Shown in pieces: positions 54,081 to 63,000 of a stretch of DNA of 64,000 nucleotides (positions are counted from its first letter, which is position 1; every line of letters begins with the position of its first letter). Origin of the DNA: Acidobacteriota bacterium (GTDB lineage: Bacteria > Acidobacteriota > Terriglobia > Versatilivoradales > Versatilivoraceae); contig JAPPDF010000003.1 of assembly GCA_028875575.1 (NCBI GenBank), positions 54,503 to 118,502 on the forward strand. The letters are read 5' to 3'. Both the position numbers and the translations under genes were made by a program. The notes under the pieces are model-generated. The model did no database searches and was not told where the DNA came from. It was given only the letters and a program-made list of their open reading frames with translations.

Positions 54081-55052
54081 ATGAGTCGGATTTTGCTATT
54101 CCTTTTGACAGGCTGCCTCTGCAATGCGGCGGTCGCCGCCGGTGAATCACCCCACTACCTGGAGGCCAGGCAGAGGTATGAAAACAAGGAGTATCTTCTG
54201 GCCATGCTGGCCGCGGAAAAGGCTGTGCGCGAGGACGGGGAGAACGCCGGGCACCGTTACCTCTACGGCGCCGTCCTGGCCGAGCTGAAGCAGTTTTCAG
54301 ATGCCGAAGCCCATCTGCGGAAGGCCGTGGCCCTGGACGGCCGGAAGGCGGAATACCTTTATCAATTGGGACGAGTCCTGCTGGAACAGTCGCATCAAGC
54401 CGTCATCCGGCGAGGCATGAGCGCCGGGGTAAGGATGTCGCGCAGCGAGGCCGTGGATGCGGAAGGCTTGACGCTACTGGAGCGAGCCGTCGAGCTGGAC
54501 GGGGGCCTCCTGGCGGCGCGGGTCCGCCTGGGGCGCGCCTACACCGATCAGAATCGATTCCTAGAGACGCTGGAGCAATTCCAGGCGGTGGCCGAGGCCG
54601 ATCCCCGCTTTCCCGAGATCCACTCCTATCTGGCGGTGCTCCATCTGAAGATGGGACGGGTAATCCAGGCCATCCAGGCACTTCAGGCCGAAGTCGAGTA
54701 CTATCCCGACAACGCCATGGCCCGCCTGGACCTGGGCGACCTGCTGCTGCAGTTGGCTCAGCCCAGGGTGGCCCTCCGGCACCTGCTTGCGGCCGAGCGG
54801 GAGAGCCCGGAAACCCCCGACCTTCACTATGCCCTGGCCAAGACCTACCGGGCACTGGACCAGCCCGGGAAAGCTCTGGCCTCGGCCCGCAAGTGCGTCG
54901 ACCTGGCGCCCGAGGCACCCGCTCCCCGCTACCTGCTGGCCCAGCTCCATCGCCGCAACGGTCAACCCGATCTGGCTCGGCGGGAGCTGGCGACCGCTGA
55001 ACGATTGAGAAGCCGGCAGTCTGCCACCTACCGTCCCCCGAAGGCGGATTGA
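54081..55052 (+). CDS. TPR-repeat protein, subtype A (copy 3), probable lipoprotein
   Basis: About 323 residues. MSRILLFLLTGCLCNAAVAAG carries a lipobox-like LLTGC, so it may be a lipoprotein, unlike its paralogues with plain anchors. TPR units start YLEARQRYENKEYLLAMLAAEKAVREDGENA. The subtype-A linker is HQAVIRRGMSAGVRMSRSEAVDAEG. The start is uncertain: ATG 54054 and a far upstream codon are also in frame. A CCTGTGCATCCTGTGCATCGATG simple repeat lies in the gap before it (near 53927-53949). It pairs with CRTAC1-A (220 bases upstream). Confidence 0.83.
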   Translation: MSRILLFLLTGCLCNAAVAAGESPHYLEARQRYENKEYLLAMLAAEKAVREDGENAGHRYLYGAVLAELKQFSDAEAHLRKAVALDGRKAEYLYQLGRVLLEQSHQAVIRRGMSAGVRMSRSEAVDAEGLTLLERAVELDGGLLAARVRLGRAYTDQNRFLETLEQFQAVAEADPRFPEIHSYLAVLHLKMGRVIQAIQALQAEVEYYPDNAMARLDLGDLLLQLAQPRVALRHLLAAERESPETPDLHYALAKTYRALDQPGKALASARKCVDLAPEAPAPRYLLAQLHRRNGQPDLARRELATAERLRSRQSATYRPPKAD

Positions 55053-55089
55053 TCCGCGTAGGCAGACATGGATGTTGCTGCGGATGTGC

Positions 55090-55365
55090 CTATTGAGTGA
55101 TGGCAAGGCGGACGTTCAGCGTGTCCAGAACCTTGAACAGCGTGTCGATTCGTGGATTGCCCTTGCTGGAGAGAGCCCGATACAGGGCCTGTCGGCCCAA
55201 ACCGGTTGCATCGGAAATGGAAGACATTCCCTTGGCGCGTGCGACGTTGCCCAGAGCTTTGGCAAAGTACTTGGGATCGTTTTCCGCCAGCGCCAGGTTG
55301 AGATATTCGATCAATGCCTCATCGCTGTCGAGGAAATCGATCACGTCGAATTTCTTGAGCTTCAT
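55090..55365 (-). CDS. HTH-type addiction-module antidote (HigA-like)
   Basis: A 91-residue protein: DVIDFLDSDEALIEYLNLALAE, then a helix-turn-helix (AKGMSSISDATGLGRQALYRALSS) and IDTLFKVLDTLNVRLAI. That matches the small putative addiction-module antidote family associated with RelE-type toxins. It would bind and silence the toxin and repress their joint promoter. It follows the toxin gene by nine bases, the toxin-first order of HigBA-type modules. Confidence 0.9.
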   Translation of the reverse strand: MKLKKFDVIDFLDSDEALIEYLNLALAENDPKYFAKALGNVARAKGMSSISDATGLGRQALYRALSSKGNPRIDTLFKVLDTLNVRLAITQ

Positions 55366-55374
55366 AGTGCCTCC

Positions 55375-55662
55375 TCAGAGTTCAGCAGCCATTTGCTGGG
55401 CGAGTTTGATGTCCCGCTGCTGACTTGACTTGTCACCGCCACAAAGCAGGATCACTACTGCGTTTCTTCGAATGGTGTAGTAGGCCCGGTAGCCCTTGCC
55501 GACGTTAATTCGCAGTTCGCTGACAGCGCCGCCGACCGATCTGTAGTCGCCAAAGTTGCCATCTTCCATTCTTTCAATTCGAGAAACGATTGCGGCCTTG
55601 GCGCGTTGGTCACGCAGCTTTTTGAGCCAAGTCTCGAAGGTGCCCGTGTAGAGTACGTTCAC
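55375..55662 (-). CDS. RelE/HigB-type toxin
   Basis: A 95-residue protein: FETWLKKLRDQRAKAAIVSRIERMEDGNFGDYRSVGG, split here, then VSELRINVGKGYRAYYTIRRNAVVILLCGGDKSSQQRDI, the standard core of the RelE-superfamily proteins that pair with antidote genes. These toxins cleave mRNA on the ribosome. The start is a GTG at 55662, very close to a promoter; no ribosome-binding site precedes it. Confidence 0.9.
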   Translation of the reverse strand: MNVLYTGTFETWLKKLRDQRAKAAIVSRIERMEDGNFGDYRSVGGAVSELRINVGKGYRAYYTIRRNAVVILLCGGDKSSQQRDIKLAQQMAAEL

Positions 55663-55668
55663 GGAGTG

Positions 55669-55697
55669 ATTGTCTCTTATAAGAGACGAACTGTAAA
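55669..55697 (-). promoter_or_regulatory. Promoter with palindromic operator of the HigBA pair
   Basis: On the minus strand a TTTACA -35 (55692-55697), a 17-base spacer and a GACAAT -10 (55669-55674) precede the GTG start by six bases. A perfect 16-bp palindrome GTCTCTTATAAGAGAC (55672-55687) lies across the spacer and the -10 edge. It is the likely HigA operator. The spacing predicts a leaderless transcript. Confidence 0.65.
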
Positions 55698-55809
55698 GCG
55701 AAAGTTCCCGCGTGTCGAAAAAGGGCCGACCACGCCCGTCTCATGGAAGTTGTGCGTCACAAGCGGCTGGAGATGACAGCGAGTCGGTAAACACAAAATC
55801 GGTCTTTGC

Positions 55810-56994
55810 TCAATCGGAAGCCGGCACGACCCGAATCCAGTGGTCGGCGAAGGCCGAATGGGTCATGAAGCCGGTCTCCTGGGGCATGTGACAGCGCACG
55901 CAGTCGTTGTTCGATTGGGGACAGGGGACGGCGAATCCGACCTGGCTGCCGTGGCAGCTCAGGCAGTTGCCATCGAAGGAGGCGGCCAGGTTCTCGTGGG
56001 GGTCGTGGCAGGTGGTGCACTTGAGGCGGCCGCCGCTTTCGTTGTAGCAGCGGCTGAGCACCAGCCGCTCGGCCGGGAAGCGGACGCTGTGATCCATGGC
56101 CATGGAATGGCCCAGGGCCCTCAGGTCGGCGCCACCCGGGGGGATGCCGTGGCAGGCGCCGCAGAAGTAGACCTGCTCCAGCGCTCCCAGGCGGCCGGGA
56201 TTGTCGATGCCGCGGGAGGGATTACCGCTGTCCTCGGCCATGGCCTGGATGTGTTGCTCGCCCGAGCCGTGGCAGCGCTCGCAGTGAACGCCGGCATCCG
56301 CCTCCGGGATGGAGTCGGGAGGGGTGTTCTGGTTGCGGGTCATGTGGCAGCTCAGGCAATGGGCGCTCTCGTGCGGGTTCAGCCAGCCCGCCAAGGCGTC
56401 ATAGGCGTCGACCGGGCGCTTTTCCAGCCCGGTGGTGACATCCAGCTTGCCGATCTTCTGGTACCAGCTCACCCGGCTCTGCCCGAATGCACCCTGGTCA
56501 CTCTGGCCGATAAAGGTGATTCCCTTTCTGCCGGCTCCCACTCCCCAAAGCAGGCGCAGTCTCTCCTCCCGCGTTCCCATCCGGGCCACCAGGTCCACCC
56601 CCGTCCGCGGTGCCGCGGAGCGTTCGATCCGATATCTGATCCCGCCGGCCTGGTCCATGTGCTCGACAGGCAGCGCCTGCATCAGTTCCGGGAAGTCTTC
56701 CACTTTCATCATGGTATGGGCGTGGTCGCTGGCCAGTTGCCTGGACGCAATCTCTTGGTGACAGGCGGCGCATTGCCCGGCGCCGTTTTCGACTGAATCG
56801 GAATCGGACAGGGAGGAGGTTGACAGCAGCGCGGCCGACAGAGGTCCCGCGGCCAGCAACACCGGCAGCAGCCGCGCCCAACGTTTTTGGAACAGGGTCA
56901 GGCGCTGCGTCCCAGTAGGCTGCTCGTGCCTGGAAGGGTTGATTATAAAAGGGTTTTGAGGCATTCCCATTGCGGTTCGGCCGAACGCCGGCAT
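55810..56994 (-). CDS. Heptahaem c-type cytochrome (copy 2)
   Basis: Up to 394 residues with seven CXXCH motifs: CAACH, CLSCH, CERCH, CGACH, CTTCH, CLSCH and CVRCH. An export segment (RWARLLPVLLAAGPLSAALL) lies about 40 residues in. Non-haem blocks GVGAGRKGITFIGQSDQGAFGQSRVSWYQ and THSAFADHWIRVVPASD match the copy at 49271. Starts at 56994, 56970 and 56964 are all possible; none has a good ribosome site. It is divergent from the TPR-A gene at 57151, with the toxin-antitoxin module on its far side. Confidence 0.9.
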   Translation of the reverse strand: MPAFGRTAMGMPQNPFIINPSRHEQPTGTQRLTLFQKRWARLLPVLLAAGPLSAALLSTSSLSDSDSVENGAGQCAACHQEIASRQLASDHAHTMMKVEDFPELMQALPVEHMDQAGGIRYRIERSAAPRTGVDLVARMGTREERLRLLWGVGAGRKGITFIGQSDQGAFGQSRVSWYQKIGKLDVTTGLEKRPVDAYDALAGWLNPHESAHCLSCHMTRNQNTPPDSIPEADAGVHCERCHGSGEQHIQAMAEDSGNPSRGIDNPGRLGALEQVYFCGACHGIPPGGADLRALGHSMAMDHSVRFPAERLVLSRCYNESGGRLKCTTCHDPHENLAASFDGNCLSCHGSQVGFAVPCPQSNNDCVRCHMPQETGFMTHSAFADHWIRVVPASD

Positions 56995-57150
56995 CTTCCC
57001 GACCCATCGCCATCATGGACAGGGGCGCACCTTTTGTCAACCGATTCCCGGTTGCGCCCGATCGCTTCTCCCGCTAGAGTAATCTTCGTGGAAACCGGCT
57101 TGGGCAGAGACCTCCCGGGGGGTCTGCCCATCGAAACGGGGCCGAGGACG

Positions 57151-58203
57151 ATGATCGAGGAGCGGAATCGCGGAGGCAATCCGCTCACCGGCCGGCGTTG
57201 GGCGATTCGCCGATTGGGGGGCGCTTTTCTTTGGACGCTTGCCGGGATTTTGGGCTTGGTGACGGCGGGCTGGACCCAGTCGCCCCACTACCGGGAAGCG
57301 CGGGAACGATACGACAAGGGAGAGTTTCTGCTGGCCATGCTGGCCGCTCAGAAGGCCGTGGAAGAAGACGGCGACAAGGCGGAGCATCTCCACCTGTACG
57401 GCGCCGTCCTGCTGGAACTGAAGCAATATTCGGAAGCTGAGGAGCACTTGCGGAAAGCGGTGGCTTCCGAGCCCGATCGGGCCGAGTTTCAATTTTCCCT
57501 GGGCGAACTGCTGCTGGCCCGGACCATGGAGGCGGCCATCCTCAAGGAAACCCGCTCCGGGGTGGGACAGCCCAGGATGCGAAACGTGGATCCCGAGGGG
57601 CTCAAGGCCCTTGAGCGCGCGGTAGAGCTGGATTCCGATCTGCTGAGGGCCCGCCTGCGGCTGGGCCGTGCCTACTATGACCTCAACCGGCACGATCTGG
57701 CCCTGGAGCAATTCGAGGCCATCGCCCGCAAGAATCCCCGCTATCCCTGGATCCATTCCTCCCTGGCGGTGGTTCACATGAACGCCGGCGCCGTCGATTC
57801 GGCCGTGCAGGCGCTGCGGACGGAAATCGGGAATTATCCCGATCACCACTCCGCACGGCTGGAGCTGGGAGAGGCCCTGCTGAAGTCCGGCGACACCGCC
57901 CAGGCGGTTGAGCACCTGGTCCGGTTGAAGGAGGAGGATGTGTCCCCGGCCGACCGCGTGTCGCTGAATCATTCACTTTCCAAGGCCTACCGGGACCTGG
58001 GCCAACTGGAGAATGCCCTGGCTGCCTCCCGCCGGACTCTGGAGTTGGATCCCGACTTCCCCGACGGTCACTACCTGCTGGCTCAGCTTTACGAACAAAC
58101 CGGACAAGCGGCACTGGCCCGCAGGCAGATGGATACCTTTCGCAGGGTCCAAAGGGAAAAGCGACAGAGAACGCTGGGGCCCCTGCAAAGGGGACGCCGC
58201 TGA
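57151..58203 (+). CDS. TPR-repeat protein, subtype A (copy 4)
   Basis: About 350 residues with one hydrophobic segment (GAFLWTLAGILGLVTAGW, about residues 24-41), then about eight TPR units beginning YREARERYDKGEFLLAMLAAQKAVEEDGDKAEHLHLYGAVLLELKQYSEA in pieces. The subtype-A linker is ILKETRSGVGQPRMRNVDPEG. The ATG at 57151 follows GAGGA closely; a GTG near 57090 is also in frame. It precedes a GWxTD gene by 99 bases, as copy 1 does. Confidence 0.85.
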   Translation: MIEERNRGGNPLTGRRWAIRRLGGAFLWTLAGILGLVTAGWTQSPHYREARERYDKGEFLLAMLAAQKAVEEDGDKAEHLHLYGAVLLELKQYSEAEEHLRKAVASEPDRAEFQFSLGELLLARTMEAAILKETRSGVGQPRMRNVDPEGLKALERAVELDSDLLRARLRLGRAYYDLNRHDLALEQFEAIARKNPRYPWIHSSLAVVHMNAGAVDSAVQALRTEIGNYPDHHSARLELGEALLKSGDTAQAVEHLVRLKEEDVSPADRVSLNHSLSKAYRDLGQLENALAASRRTLELDPDFPDGHYLLAQLYEQTGQAALARRQMDTFRRVQREKRQRTLGPLQRGRR

Positions 58204-58210
58204 AATTCAT

Positions 58211-58238
58211 TTCACAAACGACCTTTCGGGACTATAAT
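58211..58238 (+). promoter_or_regulatory. Strong sigma70-like promoter upstream of GWxTD copy 2
   Basis: TTCACA (58211-58216), a 16-base spacer and a perfect TATAAT (58233-58238) lie 65 bases before the ATG at 58303, inside the 99-base gap after the TPR gene. This suggests that GWxTD-VWA can be transcribed on its own. Confidence 0.75.
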
Positions 58239-58302
58239 TCTGAAGATCAATCAAATGTTACGTTGATAGCCTTGTCCCGTTTGCCGTTATGGCAGGTGCC
58301 TT

Positions 58303-59916
58303 ATGCAAAACAGATTTCTCGATCGCATCCCGACGTTCCTCCTTGTTTCGGTTCTGATCCTTGGCTGTTCCCTGACGTTGCTGGCCAGGAAGAAGGAGGA
58401 CAAACGGCGCGAAAAGTCTCTTCGAAGCGAGACCTCCGACCGATACCTCAAGAAGTGGCTGGAGCAGGATGTCTTGTACATCATCACTCCCCAGGAGAAA
58501 GCCGCCTTCGACCAGTTGCAAACGGACGATGAGCGCTACCAGTTCGTGGAGCAGTTCTGGCTGCGAAGGGATCCCACTCCCGACACCATGGTCAACGAGA
58601 CCCGCGATGAGCACTACCGGCGCATCGCCTACGCCAACGAGCGGTTTCCCTCGGGCAAGCCCGGATGGAAGACCGATCGCGGCCGGATCTATATCACCTG
58701 GGGGCCTCCCGATTCCATCGAGACCTTTCACGGCGGCGACATGACCCTTCGGGATTTCAATGAAGGGGGCGGTTGGTCGGTCAAATACCCACACATCAAG
58801 TGGCGCTACCGCTACATTGAAGGTCCCAACCTCGGCGCCGAGGTCATCATCGAGTTTGTGGACCGTGGCTTGAGCGGGGAATACCGCATCGCCAGAGATC
58901 CTTTCGAAAAGGATGCCCTGGCCAATGCGCCCGGCTACGACATCAACCAGAAGCTGATCCTGGGCGACGTAGAGCCGATCAGCCGGAACCGTTTGCCTGG
59001 AGGGCTGGATGTCGATGATTTCCACGCGTTGCAGAGCGAGAAGTTGATGGAGACGGTCGCCCTGGGGCAGGCTCCCAAGATCCGGTTCAAGGACCTGGAG
59101 ACGGTGGTGGACACCAAGCTGTCCTACAATCTCTTTCCATTCGAGTTCAAGACGGACTACCTCAAGATCACCGACGACACCGTGCTGACGGCCATCACCG
59201 TGGCAATGAAGAACAGCGACATGACCTTCAAGCAGCAGGAGGGGGTCCACCAGGCCTCGGTCAATGTCTTCGGGCGCATCACCACCATCACCGGGCGCAG
59301 GGTGCACCTTTTCGAAGAACCCATCCGCCAGATGACCCCGGATTCCACCTACAAGGAAGCCCTGGAACGGACTTCTCTCTACCAGACCACCGTGCCCCTG
59401 TCTTCCGGCGTCTACAAGGTCGAATTGGTATTGAAGGACATCAACAGCGGCGACGTCGGCACCGTCTACCGCAGCATTCGGGTCCCCAGGTTTCCCGAAG
59501 ACCAGTTGGCGACCAGCAGCATCATCCTGGCGGACAGAATCGAGCCCCTGCCGGCTTACCAGGCCGGCGCCGGCCCCTTTGTATTGGGGGCCTCCAAGGT
59601 CTTCCCCAACGTGGCCGAGACCTTTCATCGGGCCGTGCCCATGCGCATTTACTTCCAGGTGTACAACCTGTCCCTGGACGAAGAGACCCAGAAACCTTCG
59701 GCGACCATCGAGTACGTTTTGAAGAAGGGCGACCAGGAGATCCGTCGCTTCCGGGAGAGCAAGAGCGCGACGGAAGGCGCCCTGCGGCAGGTGACCCTGG
59801 CCAAGCTGTTTCCTCTGAACAACCTTCAACCCGGCGACTACAGCCTGGTTCTGAACATCACCGACAACCTCGCCAACCGAACCGTATCGCCGGTGGCCAA
59901 GTTCAAGGTTCAGTAG
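58303..59916 (+). CDS. GWxTD domain protein (copy 2)
   Basis: A 537-residue exported protein. A hydrophobic N-terminus (FLLVSVLILGCSLTLLA) precedes a charged KKEDKRREKSLRSETSDRYLKKW helix, the GWxTD domain with FVEQFWLRRDPTPDT and GWKTDRGRIYI (about residues 50-200), and beta-rich sequence with FKDLETVVDTKLSYN, VNVFGRITTITGRR. The C-terminal 145 residues (from FPEDQLATSS) recur in the VWA protein downstream. It strongly resembles copy 1 at 18798. Role unknown. Flanked by TPR-A and VWA genes. Confidence 0.9.
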   Translation: MQNRFLDRIPTFLLVSVLILGCSLTLLARKKEDKRREKSLRSETSDRYLKKWLEQDVLYIITPQEKAAFDQLQTDDERYQFVEQFWLRRDPTPDTMVNETRDEHYRRIAYANERFPSGKPGWKTDRGRIYITWGPPDSIETFHGGDMTLRDFNEGGGWSVKYPHIKWRYRYIEGPNLGAEVIIEFVDRGLSGEYRIARDPFEKDALANAPGYDINQKLILGDVEPISRNRLPGGLDVDDFHALQSEKLMETVALGQAPKIRFKDLETVVDTKLSYNLFPFEFKTDYLKITDDTVLTAITVAMKNSDMTFKQQEGVHQASVNVFGRITTITGRRVHLFEEPIRQMTPDSTYKEALERTSLYQTTVPLSSGVYKVELVLKDINSGDVGTVYRSIRVPRFPEDQLATSSIILADRIEPLPAYQAGAGPFVLGASKVFPNVAETFHRAVPMRIYFQVYNLSLDEETQKPSATIEYVLKKGDQEIRRFRESKSATEGALRQVTLAKLFPLNNLQPGDYSLVLNITDNLANRTVSPVAKFKVQ

Positions 59917-60075
59917 CCGCCGTAACTTTGCCGTTGCGCCGCCGGACGATTCCCGGTCGCGGATGCCGCGGCTGCGGGGTTGTCATCGGAATTGTCCATC
60001 GCACCAGCGTGTTGTTGGAGGCGTCCACGCTCGAAACAGAGGCGCCGGAGCGAATTCCAACTCAAGGGTGCTGAC

Positions 60076-63000
60076 ATGGTCACCAACCCTTTCCATTCAT
60101 TCGGGCGGACCTTGAGACTCGTGGGCCTGCTCCTGCTGGCACTGAGCCTGTCAGGTCCGGCCCGGTCCCAGCAATCGGCGCCGGCCGACGCCGAACCGCA
60201 AGCGGAATTCACCTTTCGGGTGCCGGTCGAGGTGGTGGTGGTCAGGGCCATCGTCACCGAGCGCGGCAAGCCGGTCACCGACCTCACCGTCGAGGACTTC
60301 ACCGTCTTCGAGGACGGCAAGCCCCTTCCCATCCAGAGCTTCACCCGGGAGTCCTACGAAGTCGTCCGGTCCCATGAGCGTGAGATTGAACGGGAGAAAG
60401 CTCCAGCCGATGGGTCCAATGGGGAATCGCCGCCGGCTCCGTCCGCCGGTCCCGCCTCGAGTCGGCCTCACTTCATCAGCCTGCTGATCGACGACGTCAC
60501 CTCACCCTCCCACGGAGCCTTGAAGCGCACCGTGGACGCCATAGGGAAGTTTGTGCAGGAACGGCTGCAACCCGGCGACAGGGTCGCCATGGTGGCGGCT
60601 TCCGGCAAGTTTCACCAGCCATTCACCGCCGATCGCGAGAAACTTCTCCAGGCGGTCCGGCTCCTGCCCGGGAAACTGAACCGCAGGCGAGTGATGAGAT
60701 CCGACTGTCCGGCCATCAGCGATCTGCAGGCCCAGAGAATCTACAACGAAACCGATCCCCTGGCGCTGGAGACGGCGATTTCTGAGAAGATCTTCTGTAA
60801 TCAAATGGTTTCAGGGGGAGTCTTCGGCTCCAGCCAAGGCGGCAGGGACCAGAATCCCCGGGCATTCAGGAACACTGAAATACTGGGGGTAGACCTGACC
60901 CAGGGAAACTCGGAACAGCGGCGCAACGCCGAGGTGATGGTCCGCGGCCAGGCGTCCCGCATCTACCGCGAGAACCAGTATTGGAGCCGCAACCTGCTGC
61001 ACACGCTTCAGCAGCACCTGCGGTCGCTCCAGCACTTCGAGGGCAGAAAGAGCCTGATGCTGGTCTCGGACGGTTTTCTGGCCCATCACCTCCGTTACGA
61101 GATGCAGGGGGTGGTTCATGCCGCGCTGCGTTCCGGGACCATTCTGAGCACGGTGGACATGCGGGGGCTCTATACCACCTCCTACCGCGCCTCGGAGGCG
61201 GCTGCCCTGGCTACCGAGGCCACCCTGGCCCAGATGTCCATGCGGGAGGAGAACATCCGTGTGCAATCCCAGCCCCTGGCCCAGTTGGCCCTGGAGACGG
61301 GCGGGGTCCATTACCACAACAACAACGATCTCTTCGGCGGGCTGAAGCAGATCGCCGACAGTCAGTCCTTCTACTACGTGCTTACCTACGCCTCGCCGCA
61401 TACCGCATCGGACGGACGCTACCACCGGATTAACGTCAAGGTTTCGCGTCCCGGGCTCGAGGTGACCCACCGCAAGGGCTACTATGCTCCCAGAGAGGAT
61501 CCCACCTATATCGCGCTCAAGAAGAGGGAAGTTCTGGACGCCCTGCGGGCTCCCGGAAATCTGAACGAGATTCCTATCCGTCTCTCCTACAATGCTTTCC
61601 CTGTCGGCGAGGATCGCTACCGGGTCGACGTACTTACCCGCATCGACTTCGAGCGCCTGCCCTTCCTGGACCAGCAGGACCACCAGACCAATCTGCTGCA
61701 CCTGATCACGGCCGCCTACGGCGAGAAGGACGATTTCCTGGGGGGGCAGGAGAAGCAGTTGGACCTGAAACTGACCCGGACCGGCCGGCAGGAGCTGGCG
61801 GCCCTGGGAGCGACTTCCAAAGTCACCCTGGAAGCGCCGCCCGGGGAGCATCAGCTCAAGGCGGTGGTACGTGAAAGCGTGGATGCCGTCATTGGCTCCG
61901 TCCAGAGACGGGTCGTCCTGGCTAAACGCCTCCCTTACGGGAAACCCTCCGGTCCCAAGGACCGCCTGCTGGCTGCGCTGGCAGCTCCGAGTGCTTCTTC
62001 CGCAATCCCGCTGAGCTTCACCACCTATACCTTCTACCCGGATCCCGACCAAGCTCTGGTTCGCATTTCGGCCGAGGCGCGGTTGCCTGAGGACGATGTC
62101 CCCGCCGCTTCATCCCTGGAGCCGTTGCGGATCCTGGCAGTGGCGGAGGGAGAGGATGGTGAAATCGAATCGGTTTTCGGCAGCACGGTCGAGGCTGATG
62201 GTGCAAGCGGGAAGGTGACCTTCGACGGCCGTATGAAATTGCCACCTGGGCGTTACCGCCTGAAGCTGGCCGTGGCCGATATCAGCGGAAAAGTAGGTAC
62301 CGCCGAGAAAGAGCTGATCATCCCGGTGCTGCCGGAGGACCGGCTGGCCACCAGCAGCCTGGTTGCGGCCAGGGAACTGAAGACCTTCCCGCCCTCGGTG
62401 TTTGCGGTGCAGGCAAAGTTGAACGACGAATCGGATCCCTTTATCCACCGGGGTCTTCAAGTCCTGGCTCCGTCCTCCGGAAGTTTCACGCGGGGAGAAC
62501 CGCTGATTGTCTACTACAGGATCTACAACCTGGTGGCCGAGGACAGTCAGAACCCCTTGATGGCCAGGGTTTCCCTGAATGGAGAGAGCGGACGATTCAA
62601 GGAGTTTCCGCCGGTGCTCCTCAACAGGGGAATGGAAGCCGCCACCCAGGGGGAAGCAGGCGTGGCCTTCCAGCTTCCCACGGCAGACCTGGAGTCGGGC
62701 AACTATTCTCTTGCGGTGGAAACGCGTAACGTTTCGGGTTCCCGAACCGTTTTGACCCGCTTGGAGCATATCGAGGTTCTGCCAGGGGAAGGCGAGGCGG
62801 TTGCTTCCGGCCTGGAAGGGAACGGATCGCCGGCTGTGAGCGCAGTCCTGAATCTGCCCAAACCGGGTGAAAAGGACGTGCAGGAAGAGGTCGATATGCT
62901 GGCCATCGCCGGCGCCGAGAATTCAGCCCGGCGTGTGGGCTTGATCGAAGCCTTCCTGGCCCGGCATCCCGAGTCCGAACGGCGTCGGGACCTGCGCCGC

